Shown: positions 15,980-24,155 of the stretch, piece after piece
Layout of the letters: each line of letters begins with the position of its first letter
Numbering within the stretch: position 1 is the first letter of the stretch
Assembly: GCF_030254645.1 (NCBI RefSeq)
Contig: NZ_CP116346.1
Coordinates: 4,195,001-4,259,000, forward strand
DNA length: 64,000 bases
Reading direction: 5' to 3'
DNA from: Paucibacter sediminis
GTDB lineage: Bacteria > Pseudomonadota > Gammaproteobacteria > Burkholderiales > Burkholderiaceae_C
The notes under the pieces: generated by a model
Database searches by the model: none
The model's input: the letters and a program-made list of their open reading frames with translations, nothing else
What the model was told of the DNA's origin: nothing
Position numbers and translations under genes: made by a program

Positions 15980-17050
15980 TCAGCGGATGCGCGCGGCGGC
16001 TTGCGGGTCCAGCGCGATCTTCTCGCCCACGCTCAGGCCGCTCAGCACCTCGACCTGCTCACCCCGCACGGCGCCCAGCCGGACCTGGCGCAGCAGCGGC
16101 TTGCCCTGGCCGTCCAACACGTAAAGGCCGCTCAGCTCGGCGCGCCTCACCACCGCCGTGCGCGGCACCGCGGGCGAGGCCGCGGCCGCGGCCACGCTGC
16201 CCGGCAACCAGACGCGCGCGAACATGCCGGGCACGGCACCCGTCAGCTTGGGCGCAAGATCGAGGCGCAGCTGCAGGGTGTGCGAACTGGCGTCGACGAT
16301 GGGCAGTTGCTGCACGCGCGTGGGAGCCAGCATGCCGCCGGCCAGCCCGGGGATTTCCACCATCGGCGCGCTGCCGGCGGCCAGGCCGGCGGCGATGCTT
16401 TGCGGCACATTCGCAGTGACGCGCAGCGCGCTGGGATCGTAGACCGTCACCAGGGCTCGCCCCGGCATGGCCATGTCGCCCAGGGTCACGGGCAGCTCGG
16501 CCACCACGCCGTCGTAGGGGCTGCGCACGGTGTTGAAACCGCTCTGCGTGCGCGCCACGGCCAGCTGGGCCAGCTGCGCATTCACCTGGGCCTGGGTGGC
16601 CTTGTATTGGGCCTCGGCCTGGTCCAGCGCGGCCTGGCTGATGTAGTGCTGCTTGTGCAGCAGCTGCTGGCGCTCGAACTCGCGGCTGGCCAGCTGCAGC
16701 GAGGCGCGCGCCGCCTGGGCCTGGGCCTCGCTGGCATTGGCCGCCTGTTCGGCGGCGCGGGCATCGATGCGCATCAGCACCTGGCCGGCCTTGACACGGT
16801 CGCCCGCCTTCACGTCCAGTTGCACGATCGCGCCCGCCACCTGGGCGGCCACCACGGTCTGGCGCAGGGCTTCCACCACGCCGTCCAGGCTCTGCGCCTG
16901 GCGGCCGCTGGCGGCGGCCACCGTCAGGCTGCGCAGCGCCGGCGCCGCAGGCGCTGCGTCTGCGGCCGCAGCGCCGATGCTCAGGCTGGCCAGCAACAGC
17001 CAGCGCCTGGGGCGCTGCAGGGGCGAGGGACGGGAGGCGTTGGTCTTCAT
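15980..17050 (-). CDS. RND efflux periplasmic adaptor (membrane fusion protein)
   Basis: A 356-residue HlyD/AcrA-type adaptor that links the RND pump to an outer-membrane channel. After an export signal the order is a lipoyl-like half (GAIVQLDVKAGDRVKAGQVLMRID), a coiled-coil hairpin (about 95-165), the second lipoyl half (FNTVRSPYDGVVAELPV) and beta-barrel plus membrane-proximal domains. The ATG at 17050 was chosen because it opens the signal sequence; an in-frame ATG at 17089 would lie inside the operator region. It is the first gene of the five-gene minus-strand operon. Confidence 0.9.
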   Translation of the reverse strand: MKTNASRPSPLQRPRRWLLLASLSIGAAAADAAPAAPALRSLTVAAASGRQAQSLDGVVEALRQTVVAAQVAGAIVQLDVKAGDRVKAGQVLMRIDARAAEQAANASEAQAQAARASLQLASREFERQQLLHKQHYISQAALDQAEAQYKATQAQVNAQLAQLAVARTQSGFNTVRSPYDGVVAELPVTLGDMAMPGRALVTVYDPSALRVTANVPQSIAAGLAAGSAPMVEIPGLAGGMLAPTRVQQLPIVDASSHTLQLRLDLAPKLTGAVPGMFARVWLPGSVAAAAASPAVPRTAVVRRAELSGLYVLDGQGKPLLRQVRLGAVRGEQVEVLSGLSVGEKIALDPQAAARIR

Positions 17051-17093
17051 GGCGCGGCTTCTTTCCTGCTCAGCCGGATGGCTGGACAATCAA

Positions 17094-17109
17094 ATATCGT
17101 TAACGTATT
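17094..17109. promoter_or_regulatory. Candidate operator between RND adaptor and arsR
   Basis: ATATCGTTAACGTATT contains the perfect palindrome CGTTAACG (17098-17105) with near-symmetric AT flanks. It sits 44 bases upstream of the adaptor start and 61 upstream of the arsR start in an unusually AT-rich spacer. A repressor bound here could control both arms. Confidence 0.55.
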
Positions 17110-17169
17110 ATTTAACCATTCACGCAAATAGTCAAATAGACATTGCAGCAAGCCCACCAGGTGACAGCC

Positions 17170-17571
17170 ATGCCCTCAGACGCAGATGACGCCGCGCAAT
17201 CCGCCATGAAGACCTTGCCCGCGGCCGCGCTCGAGCAGGTGGCGGGCTATTTCCAGGCGCTCTCGGAGCCGACGCGCCTGCAGATCCTCAACCTGCTGCG
17301 TCAGCAGGAGCGCAAGGTGGGCGAGATTGCCGAGCTGTGCGGCTCCACCGCGGCCAATGTGTCGCGGCATCTCAGCATGCTGCAGCAACATGGGCTGGTG
17401 CTGCGCGAAAGCCGCGGCACCAGTGCCTATTACCGCATTGCCGACGCCACCGTCTACGAACTCTGCGACCTGGTCTGCGGCCAGATCGCTCGACAATCGG
17501 CACGCCTCATCGACGAGCGCGCCGCCTTCTTTCCACCCAGCAAGCCGACTGCCGGCAAGACATCGCCATGA
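17170..17571 (+). CDS. ArsR-family regulator of the RND module
   Basis: A 133-residue winged-helix repressor with HTH in IAELCGSTAANVSRHLSMLQQHG and wing in ESRGTSAYYRI. Cysteines are C57 at the start of the recognition region, where metal-sensing ArsR proteins carry ELCVCD, and C99/C103 in the C-terminal helix (YELCDLVC). The C-terminal CXXXC is shared with the other ArsR protein at 10849, but the helix-2 cysteine of SqrR is absent. The ATG at 17170 is preferred over a TTG at 17143. Its stop overlaps the rhodanese start, so they are coupled. The ligand (persulfide, metal or other) is uncertain. Confidence 0.88.
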   Translation: MPSDADDAAQSAMKTLPAAALEQVAGYFQALSEPTRLQILNLLRQQERKVGEIAELCGSTAANVSRHLSMLQQHGLVLRESRGTSAYYRIADATVYELCDLVCGQIARQSARLIDERAAFFPPSKPTAGKTSP

Positions 17572-17891
17572 ACCACGCCCTTCTGCAACTCGACCCTCTC
17601 GCCGCCCTGCAGGCCCTGCAAGCCGGTGGCTGCTGGCTGGTGGACGTGCGCGAAGCCCATGAGGTGGCGCGCGCCGCCTACGACCATGCGCAGGTCATCC
17701 ACCTGCCGCTGAGCGAGCTGGAGCGCCGCCATGCCGAGCTGCCGCGCGATGCCGATCTCATCATGGCCTGCGCCGCCGGTGGCCGTAGCCTGCAGGCCAT
17801 GCAATACCTGCTGCACCACGGTCACACGCGGGTGCGCAATCTGAGTGGGGGCTTGGGCGCCTGGCGCGCCCATGGCCTGCCGGTGCGCTGA
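17568..17891 (+). CDS. Single-domain rhodanese
   Basis: A 107-residue cytoplasmic sulfurtransferase of the rhodanese family. The entry motif is WLVDVREAHE (about 23-32) and the active-site loop is CAAGGRS with C68 as persulfide cysteine; the C-terminal NLSGGLGAWRAHGLP is typical. It overlaps arsR by ATGA. Rhodaneses next to sulfur-sensing ArsR regulators usually transfer sulfane sulfur between thiols. The DUF2892 protein of the opposite arm corresponds to the membrane part of YgaP-type fusions. Convergent with DUF4337 after 5 bases. Confidence 0.9.
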   Translation: MNHALLQLDPLAALQALQAGGCWLVDVREAHEVARAAYDHAQVIHLPLSELERRHAELPRDADLIMACAAGGRSLQAMQYLLHHGHTRVRNLSGGLGAWRAHGLPVR

Positions 17892-17896
17892 ACTTC

Positions 17897-18472
17897 CTAG
17901 AAGTGGAACCAGGCCGCCACGCCCACCAGCACGCCCAGCACGCCCACGCCGATGGTGGCGGCCTCCATCCAGCGCTTCTTGGTGAGCAGGGCGATCGCGG
18001 CCAGCGCGATCGAGATCTGCAGCGCCGTGGTGGCCTGGGCCCAGCGATGGTGCTGGTGCATCTGCTCGGCGCTCATGTGGTCGAACTCGGCGGATTCCTT
18101 CTCCAGCGCCTCGGCCTTGTCCTTGATCTCGACCTTTTCCTTCTTGTAGCGCTCGATCTCCTCGAGGTACTTGCTGCGCTTGTCGTCCGTCACCAGCACC
18201 GCCGCCAGCTCGGCCAAGTTCTGCTTGCTGCTCTTGGCCTGGTAGTAGTTCCACTGGTTGGATGCCTCGGTCTTCTTGATCGCGGCATCGTTCTTGTACA
18301 GACCGGCGTTGGCCTGGGTCGCGCCCCCCATATAGGAGAACATCGCACCGACGGTGGCGAGGATGGCGGTGATCACCGCCAGCTGGCCGGCCAGGCCCTT
18401 GGGCTCGTGCTGGGCCGCATGCTCCAGCTCATGGTCATGCGGGCCGTGAACGTGAAAACCGTGTCCGGACAT
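17897..18472 (-). CDS. DUF4337 membrane protein
   Basis: A 191-residue protein of the DUF4337 family, function unknown. It starts with a histidine-rich stretch (HGFHVHGPHDHELEH), followed by a membrane segment near 30-48 (LAVITAILATVGAMFSYMGG), a charged coiled-coil region (about 80-130) and two C-terminal hydrophobic segments. The histidines might bind metal, but that is a guess. It lies 17 bases downstream of folA on the same strand. Confidence 0.82.
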   Translation of the reverse strand: MSGHGFHVHGPHDHELEHAAQHEPKGLAGQLAVITAILATVGAMFSYMGGATQANAGLYKNDAAIKKTEASNQWNYYQAKSSKQNLAELAAVLVTDDKRSKYLEEIERYKKEKVEIKDKAEALEKESAEFDHMSAEQMHQHHRWAQATTALQISIALAAIALLTKKRWMEAATIGVGVLGVLVGVAAWFHF

Positions 18473-18489
18473 GGGTGAATCTCCTTGAA

Positions 18490-18990
18490 TTACTTGCTGC
18501 GGCGCTGGTAGCGCACAAAGGCATAGGACCAGCCCTGGGCGGACTGCTGCGGCTGGCGCGCGACCTCGGCGAAGTCTTCGGCACGCCAGCTGGGGAAGAA
18601 GACATCGGCGCCCTCGAAGCTGGCGTCGATCTCGGTCAGTTCAAGGGTGTCGGCCCGGGGCAGGGCGAGGGCATAGATCTCGGCCCCGCCGATCACGAAG
18701 ACCTGGGGCTCGCCGACGCAGGCGGCCAGTGCCGCCTCCAGGCCGGCGCACACCTCGGCGCCTTCCAGCATCAGACCCGCTTGGCGTGACAGCACGATGT
18801 TGCGGCGCCCGACCAGGGGGCGGAACTTGGCCGGGATCGAATCCCAGGTCTTGCGCCCCATGATGACGGTGTGGCCCAGGGTCAGGGCCTTGAAGTGCGC
18901 CATGTCCTCGGGCAGGCGGCACAGCAGCTCGTTGCCGCGACCGATGGCGCCGCCGCGCGCCACGGCAGCGATCAGGGTGATGCCGCTCAT
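18490..18990 (-). CDS. folA: Dihydrofolate reductase
   Basis: A 166-residue DHFR, which regenerates tetrahydrofolate from the dihydrofolate made by thymidylate synthase. Visible motifs are the N-terminal LIAAVARGGAIGRGNELLCRLPEDMAHF (substrate loop with the catalytic acid at ED), GHTVIMGRKTWDSIP (NADPH site) and VFVIGGAEIYALALP. The ATG at 18990 gives the normal length. It follows thyA on the same strand with a 70-base spacer containing a hairpin. Confidence 0.95.
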   Translation of the reverse strand: MSGITLIAAVARGGAIGRGNELLCRLPEDMAHFKALTLGHTVIMGRKTWDSIPAKFRPLVGRRNIVLSRQAGLMLEGAEVCAGLEAALAACVGEPQVFVIGGAEIYALALPRADTLELTEIDASFEGADVFFPSWRAEDFAEVARQPQQSAQGWSYAFVRYQRRSK

Positions 18991-19012
18991 GTTCGCACCC
19001 CAGGCGCTGCGC

Positions 19013-19050
19013 GCCGCCCCGCCGAGCGGGGATTCGCCCCTTCGGGCGGC
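19013..19050. repeat. Hairpin between thyA and folA
   Basis: GCCGCCC (19013-19019) and GGGCGGC (19044-19050) form a perfect 7-base stem, with a further GC-rich inner pairing (GCGGGGA / TCGCCCC). No T-run follows, so it is more likely an RNA-processing or REP-like element than a terminator. Confidence 0.5.
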
Positions 19051-19060
19051 CGTGCGTGGC

Positions 19061-19906
19061 TCATACCGCCACCGGCGCCTTGATGGCCGGGTGGTGCTTG
19101 TAGTCCAGCACCTCGAAGTCCTCGAACTCATAGTCGAAGATGCTGGCCGGTCTGCGCTTGATGTTGAGCGTGGGGTAGGGGAAGGGCGCGCGCGCGAGCT
19201 GGGTCTGCACCTGCTCGGCATGATTGCTGTAGATATGGCAATCGCCGCCGGTCCAGATGAAGTCGCCCACCTCGAGATCGCATTGCTGGGCCAGCATATG
19301 GGTCAGCAGGGCGTAGCTGGCGATGTTGAAGGGCACGCCCAGAAAGATGTCGGCGCTGCGCTGGTAGAGCTGGCAGGACAGACGCCCCCGAGCCGTAGCC
19401 GAGTCCGGTGGCGCCACATAGAATTGGAAGAAGGCATGGCAGGGCATCAGCGCCATCTGGTCGAGCTCGGCCACGTTCCAGGCGCTCACGATGATGCGGC
19501 GCGAATCGGGGTTGTGCTTGAGCTGCTTCACCACCTCGGCGATCTGGTCGATATGGCTGCCGTCGGCCTTGGGCCAGCTGCGCCATTGCACGCCGTAGAC
19601 CGGGCCCAGCGAGCCGTCGGGCCGCGCCCATTCATCCCAGATGCTGCAGCCGCGTTCCTGCAGCCACTGCACATTCGAGTCGCCGCGCAGAAACCACAGC
19701 AGCTCGAGGATGATGGACTTGAGGTGCACCTTCTTGGTGGTGACGAGCGGAAAGCCTTCGCGCAGGTCAAAGCGCATCTGGTGGCCGAACACGCTGCTCG
19801 TGCCGGTGCCGGTGCGGTCGCCCTTGTGCACGCCATGCTCGGCCACATGGCGCATGAAGTCTTCGTACTGGCTGCGCACCGGGCGCGAATGGGATGCTTC
19901 GGTCAT
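19061..19906 (-). CDS. thyA: Thymidylate synthase
   Basis: A 281-residue ThyA that methylates dUMP to dTMP with methylenetetrahydrofolate. The catalytic cysteine is C156 in [13 protein letters not shown]; the dUMP-binding arginines are in DRTGTGT and SRRII, and [18 protein letters not shown] follows. Between YVAPP and [10 protein letters not shown] there are a few extra residues (DSATARG) compared with the E. coli enzyme, in a surface loop; this looks tolerated. folA follows, the common thyA-folA pairing. Confidence 0.97.
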   Translation of the reverse strand: MTEASHSRPVRSQYEDFMRHVAEHGVHKGDRTGTGTSSVFGHQMRFDLREGFPLVTTKKVHLKSIILELLWFLRGDSNVQWLQERGCSIWDEWARPDGSLGPVYGVQWRSWPKADGSHIDQIAEVVKQLKHNPDSRRIIVSAWNVAELDQMALMPCHAFFQFYVAPPDSATARGRLSCQLYQRSADIFLGVPFNIASYALLTHMLAQQCDLEVGDFIWTGGDCHIYSNHAEQVQTQLARAPFPYPTLNIKRRPASIFDYEFEDFEVLDYKHHPAIKAPVAV

Positions 19907-19941
19907 GGGGGCGGATTCTAGTTACCTCCGCCGGTCCCCTC

Positions 19942-20154
19942 TCAGACCTGCTCCGGCTTTTCGAAGTCCTGGACCAGCGCACCCCATTCGGATGCGCTCA
20001 TGTCGATTTCGACGATCTCGGGGCGGCGCGGTTCAATGCCGCGCCGGCGCTCGCCCTTGACCAGCGCGGGTTGGTCCTTGACGCGCCGGTCCGCTCCCGT
20101 CCGGCGCTCGCGACGGCCGCCCTGTTCCGCGTCCGCGCCTGCACTCTTTGCCAT
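19942..20154 (-). CDS. Small conserved-looking basic protein, function unknown
   Basis: A predicted 70-residue protein, rich in arginine in its first half (GGRRERRTGADRRVKDQPALVKGERRRG) and ending in an acidic segment (EIVEIDMSASEWGALVQDFEKPEQV). The ATG at 20154 has a good ribosome site (AAGGGAG 6 bases upstream), the main reason to believe it. No domain is recognised. It stands alone between thyA and the ABC transporter; an RNA-binding or regulatory role is only a thought from the basic composition. Confidence 0.5.
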   Translation of the reverse strand: MAKSAGADAEQGGRRERRTGADRRVKDQPALVKGERRRGIEPRRPEIVEIDMSASEWGALVQDFEKPEQV

Positions 20155-20317
20155 ACATCGCTCCCTTCGACCGGGGCAAACAAAACCCATCGGCCCCGAC
20201 CAGCGCGGCTGGTCGCCATGGCGCTACTGTAGCCAAGGCGCGGGCCCATGCCCGCCGCCCGACCCGCCGCCGCGTGAGGGAATTCCGCTCTTTGCGGCCC
20301 GCTGCCGCGCCGGCCTG

Positions 20318-22138
20318 CTAGGCCTCGAACTGCAGCGCCGCCAGGCGCGCGTACAGCCCGCCGCGCGCCACCAGCTCGGCATGCGAGCCCTGCTCGACGA
20401 TGCGGCCCTGGTCCATCACGACGATGCGATCGGCACGCTGGATGGTGGCCAGGCGGTGCGCGATCACCAGCGTGCTGCGGTCGCGCATGGCGGCCTCCAG
20501 CGCCGCCTGCACCACGCGCTCGCTCTCGGCGTCGAGCGCGCTGGTGGCCTCGTCCAGCAGCAGCAGCGGCGGGTTCTTGAGGATGGCACGCGCGATGCTG
20601 ATGCGCTGGCGCTGCCCGCCCGAGAGCCGCACGCCGCGCTCGCCCAGAAAGGTCTGGTAGCCCTCGGGCAGCTTCATGATGAAGTCGTGCGCGAAGGCGG
20701 CCTTGGCCGCGGCCATCACCTCGGCATCGCTGGCCTCGGGCCGACCGTAGCGGATGTTCTCCAGCGCGTTGTTGGAGAAGATCACGCTGTCCTGCGGCAC
20801 CAGGCCGATGCGCTGGCGCAGTTCCTTCAGCGCCAGCTGCGGCAGGGCCTGGCCATCCAGGCGGATCTCGCCGGCCTGGGCGTCGTAGAAGCGCAGCAGC
20901 AGCTGGAACACCGTGCTCTTGCCGGCGCCGCTGGGGCCCACCAGGGCCACCGTCTCGCCGGCTTTCAGCTCCAGATCGAAATCCGCCAGCGCCGCGTGGT
21001 CGGGGCGCGAGGGGTAGTGGAACTGCACGCCGCGCAGGCTCAGGCTGGAGCCCCCCTGGGCGGCGGCCAGGGCTTGGGGCCGGGCCGGGTCCAGCACCGG
21101 CGAGCGGCTGGAGAGCAGCTCCATCAGGCGCTCGGTGGCGCCGGCGGCGCGCAGCACATCGCCCCAGACCTCGGCCAGCACCGCCACGCTGCCCACCAGC
21201 AGGGTCACGTAGACGACGGTCTGGCCCAAATGCCCCGGCGTGATGCGGCCGGCCAGCACCGCCTGCGTGCCCTGGTAGAGGCCCCACAGCAGGGCGCCGA
21301 AGGTGGCGCTGATGATGAAGGCCACCATGCCCGAGCGCACCTTGGTGCGTTTGCGCGCGGTGTCGAAGGCGGCCTCGCTGGCGGCGCTGAAGCGGCCGGC
21401 CTCGGCGCCCTCCTGGGTGTAGCTCTGCACCACGGTGACGGCATTCAGCACCTCGGCGGCGATCGCGCTGGTGTCGGCCACGCGGTCCTGGCTGGCGCGT
21501 GAGAGGCGCCGCACGCGCCGGCCGAAATACAGCGCCGGCAGCACCACCAGCACCAGGATGCCCAGCACCTGGGTCATCACATAGGGGTTGGTGACCACCA
21601 GCATGATGAGGGCGCCCGCGCCCATCACGATATTGCGCAGCCCCATCGAGAGGCTGGAGCCCACCACCGTCTGCACCACCGTGGTGTCGGTGGTGAGGCG
21701 GCTCAGCACCTCGCCGGTCTGGGTGGTCTCGAAGAACTCGGGGCTCTGCTTCAGCACATGGGCATAGACGGCATTGCGCAGGTCGGCGGTGACGCGCTCA
21801 CCCAGCCAGGTCACCATGTAGAAGCGCGAGGCCGAGAACACCCCCAGCGCCACGCCCACGCCGAACAGCGCCAGGAAATGCTCGCGCAGCGCCATCACGC
21901 GCGCGCCCGGGTCGGCGGCCACGATGCCCTGGTCGATCAGCACCTTCAGCGCCAGCGGCAGGGCCAGCGTGCTGAGCGCGGCCAGCAGCAGGAACAACAC
22001 CGCCAGCGCGATGCGGGCGCGGTAGGGGCGCAGAAAGGGCAGCAGGCCCGAGAGCGCCTTGGGGCTGCCCTTGGGGCGTTCCTGCGGCTTGCTGGCGGCG
22101 AGTGGCGGGGCGGTGGTGGCAGTGGCGGTCGAGCTCAT
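20318..22138 (-). CDS. ABC exporter, fused permease-ATPase (MsbA-like)
   Basis: A 606-residue half-transporter: an N-terminal type I exporter membrane domain with six predicted segments (about 35-330) and a C-terminal ATPase. Walker A is GPSGAGKST, the signature is LSGGQRQR, Walker B is LLLLDEATSALD, and the switch histidine is in VIAHRLATIQ. It resembles the MsbA/multidrug group that works as homodimers on lipids or drugs; the substrate is not evident. The ATG at 22138 was chosen; the reading open to 22231 would run into the marR operator. It is divergent from marR. Confidence 0.9.
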   Translation of the reverse strand: MSSTATATTAPPLAASKPQERPKGSPKALSGLLPFLRPYRARIALAVLFLLLAALSTLALPLALKVLIDQGIVAADPGARVMALREHFLALFGVGVALGVFSASRFYMVTWLGERVTADLRNAVYAHVLKQSPEFFETTQTGEVLSRLTTDTTVVQTVVGSSLSMGLRNIVMGAGALIMLVVTNPYVMTQVLGILVLVVLPALYFGRRVRRLSRASQDRVADTSAIAAEVLNAVTVVQSYTQEGAEAGRFSAASEAAFDTARKRTKVRSGMVAFIISATFGALLWGLYQGTQAVLAGRITPGHLGQTVVYVTLLVGSVAVLAEVWGDVLRAAGATERLMELLSSRSPVLDPARPQALAAAQGGSSLSLRGVQFHYPSRPDHAALADFDLELKAGETVALVGPSGAGKSTVFQLLLRFYDAQAGEIRLDGQALPQLALKELRQRIGLVPQDSVIFSNNALENIRYGRPEASDAEVMAAAKAAFAHDFIMKLPEGYQTFLGERGVRLSGGQRQRISIARAILKNPPLLLLDEATSALDAESERVVQAALEAAMRDRSTLVIAHRLATIQRADRIVVMDQGRIVEQGSHAELVARGGLYARLAALQFEA

Positions 22139-22211
22139 CGGCGCAGTGTAGGGGCCTGCCCGTGACGCTCGCTGCCGCGACAACCCCAGCTTGCGCAGGG
22201 ATATATGCTTG

Positions 22212-22232
22212 GGCAATAATTGCCTAGGCAAT
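22212..22232. promoter_or_regulatory. Two overlapping palindromes, probable MarR operator
   Basis: GGCAATAATTGCC (22212-22224) and ATTGCCTAGGCAAT (22219-22232) are both perfect palindromes sharing the ATTGCC half-site, ending 10 bases before the marR ATG. Three half-sites in a row fit binding of a MarR dimer in two registers to repress the marR-efflux operon, and possibly the divergent ABC gene. Confidence 0.7.
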
Positions 22233-22242
22233 CAATCAAGCC

Positions 22243-22746
22243 ATGAGCAAATCCAGCAGCAAACCCGTCAACTTCTACAGCGCCGACACCTACCGGGTGG
22301 ACGAAAGCCTGGGCTGGCTGGTCAAGCACCTGATGCAGTCCATCGTCTACCAGGCCGACCGGCGGCTGGACCCGCATGACCTGACCCATGCGCAATGGGG
22401 CCCGCTGCTGCGCCTGCGCTTCATGGGCCCCAGCTCCAGCGCGGCGCTCGGCCGCGAGCTCGACATGGACGCCGGCGCACTGACGCGCCTGCTGGACCGG
22501 CTCGAAGCCAAGCGCCTGATCCAACGCGAGCGCTCCAGCGAGGACAGGCGCGTCGTCATCGTCTCGCTGAGCGAGGAGGGCGCAAGGCTCACCGCCAAGG
22601 TGCCGGCCATCCTGTCCGAGGTTTTCAACGCCCATCTGGTCGGCTTCAGCCACGAGGAATGGCGCACCCTGATCCAACTGCTGCAACGCGCGGTCGCCAC
22701 CGGCGACGCCCTGCGTGCGGCCTCCAAGGAAGAGAAAGAGGCATGA
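22243..22746 (+). CDS. MarR-family repressor of the efflux operon
   Basis: A 167-residue MarR regulator with helical dimerisation ends and a winged helix at about 55-115 (SSAALGRELDMDAGALTRLLDRLEAK, wing RSSEDRRVVIVSLSEEG). It is the first gene of an operon with outer-membrane, adaptor and inner-membrane efflux genes, the standard emrRAB-like arrangement in which ligand binding relieves repression. Its stop overlaps the next start as ATGA. The inducer cannot be deduced. Confidence 0.92.
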   Translation: MSKSSSKPVNFYSADTYRVDESLGWLVKHLMQSIVYQADRRLDPHDLTHAQWGPLLRLRFMGPSSSAALGRELDMDAGALTRLLDRLEAKRLIQRERSSEDRRVVIVSLSEEGARLTAKVPAILSEVFNAHLVGFSHEEWRTLIQLLQRAVATGDALRAASKEEKEA

Positions 22747-24146
22747 AGAGCCCATACAAGACGCTGCGGCTGGCGCCGCTGCTGGCCAGCCTGGTGCTGG
22801 CCGCCTGCGCCCCGATTCCCAAGCTGCCCACGCCCGCCGCGGCGCTGCAGGGCGAACAGCTGGGCCTGGCGCCCCAGGAGCAGGCCAGCCTGAGCAGCGC
22901 ATGGTGGCAGGGCTATGGCGATGCCCGGCTGAATGCCCTGGTGGAGAAGGCCCTGGCCGACGCCCCCAGCCTGGCGCTGGCGCGTGCGCGCATCGCGCGC
23001 GCCAGCGCCGGCATCGAGGCCGCCGAGGCGGCCGACAAACCCGCCACCGGCCTGGGGCTGGACATGCAGCGCCAGCTCTATACCGAGACCGGGCTCTATC
23101 CGCCACCGATCGCCGGCAGTGTGCGCAACACCGCCACCCTGCAGGCCGGCATCAGCTATGACTGGGACTTCTTTGGCCGCCACCAGGCCGCCCTGCAGGC
23201 CGCGCTGGGCCAGCGCCGTGCCGCCCAGGCCGATGCCGCCGCGGCGCGCCTGACGCTGGCCGCCCAGGTGACGCGCAGCTACCTGGCGCTGGCCCGCGTG
23301 CTGGCACAGCGCCAGCTGCTGGCCGAACAGCAGGCCCTGCGCGCCGCCAGCCTGCAGCTGGTGCGCGAGCGCGCCGCCGCCGGCCTGGACACCCAGCTGG
23401 AGCTGCGCGGCGCCGAGGCGCCGGTGGCCGAGTTGCAGCGCCAGGGTCTGGCGCTGGACGAGCAGGCCCAGGCCTTGCGCCACCAGCTGGCGGCGCTGAC
23501 GGTGCAGCCGGCCCAGGCACTCGCCGAGTTGCGCCCGGCACTACCGACGGCCCAGGCCTGGGCGCAGGAGCCCGGCATCGACCTGCTGGGTCGCCGGCCC
23601 GATCTGCAGGCGGCGCGCTGGCGGGTGGAAGCCGCCACGCAGGACGTGACGGTGGCGCGCAGCCAGTTCTATCCCAATGTGACGCTGACGGCCTTTGCCG
23701 GCTTCAGCGCCATCGGCTTCGACCGGCTGCTGGAATCGCGCAGCCTCCAGGCCGGCTTCGGCCCCTCGCTGCGCCTGCCGATCTTCGACACCGGCCGCCT
23801 GCGCGCGCAGCTGAAGGGCTCGGCCGCCGAGCAGGACGCCGCGGTGGCGGCCTACAACGCCGCGCTGCTGGAAGCGGTGCGCGACGCCAGCGACCAGCTC
23901 AACAGCCTGAAATCCCTGCAGGCCCAGGCGCAGACCCAGGCCACGCTGGTGGCGAATGCCGAGCAGCAATTGCAGCTGGCCGAGCAGCGCCAGCAGGCCG
24001 GCCTGGGCAATCGCCTGCCGGTGCTGGCGGCGCGCCAGAGCCTGCTGGCGCAGCAGCGCCAGGCCCTGGACCTGCGCGGCCTGGGCTTGGACGCCCAAGT
24101 CAATCTGATGCGCGCCCTGGGCGGCGGCACCACCGAATCAAACTGA
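22743..24146 (+). CDS. Outer-membrane efflux lipoprotein (NodT/OprM type)
   Basis: A 467-residue TolC-like outer-membrane channel subunit. The signal ends in a lipobox, LVLAAC with C22 as the lipidated residue. The body is rich in long amphipathic helices with two internal repeats; DLLGRRPDLQAARWRVEAAT and SQFYPNVTLTAFAGF are typical of the NodT family. The start at 22743 overlaps marR. It provides the exit duct for the EmrA/EmrB-like pair that follows. Confidence 0.92.
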   Translation: MKSPYKTLRLAPLLASLVLAACAPIPKLPTPAAALQGEQLGLAPQEQASLSSAWWQGYGDARLNALVEKALADAPSLALARARIARASAGIEAAEAADKPATGLGLDMQRQLYTETGLYPPPIAGSVRNTATLQAGISYDWDFFGRHQAALQAALGQRRAAQADAAAARLTLAAQVTRSYLALARVLAQRQLLAEQQALRAASLQLVRERAAAGLDTQLELRGAEAPVAELQRQGLALDEQAQALRHQLAALTVQPAQALAELRPALPTAQAWAQEPGIDLLGRRPDLQAARWRVEAATQDVTVARSQFYPNVTLTAFAGFSAIGFDRLLESRSLQAGFGPSLRLPIFDTGRLRAQLKGSAAEQDAAVAAYNAALLEAVRDASDQLNSLKSLQAQAQTQATLVANAEQQLQLAEQRQQAGLGNRLPVLAARQSLLAQQRQALDLRGLGLDAQVNLMRALGGGTTESN

Positions 24147-24155
24147 GAACCGACC

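Noticed and set aside
12746-17131. A plus-strand open frame of about 1460 codons
   Set aside because: It is antisense to the RND pump and adaptor, which are clear homologues. Its translation is rich in His/Arg/Gln/Gly without domains, a by-product of high GC.
17897-18472. His-rich N-terminus of DUF4337 as a metal chaperone
   Set aside because: The histidines are suggestive, but no metal transport or sensing genes are linked to it; left as unknown function.
19370-19420. Short insertion in thyA (DSATARG)
   Set aside because: It keeps the frame and lies in a surface loop that varies in related enzymes; not a disruption.
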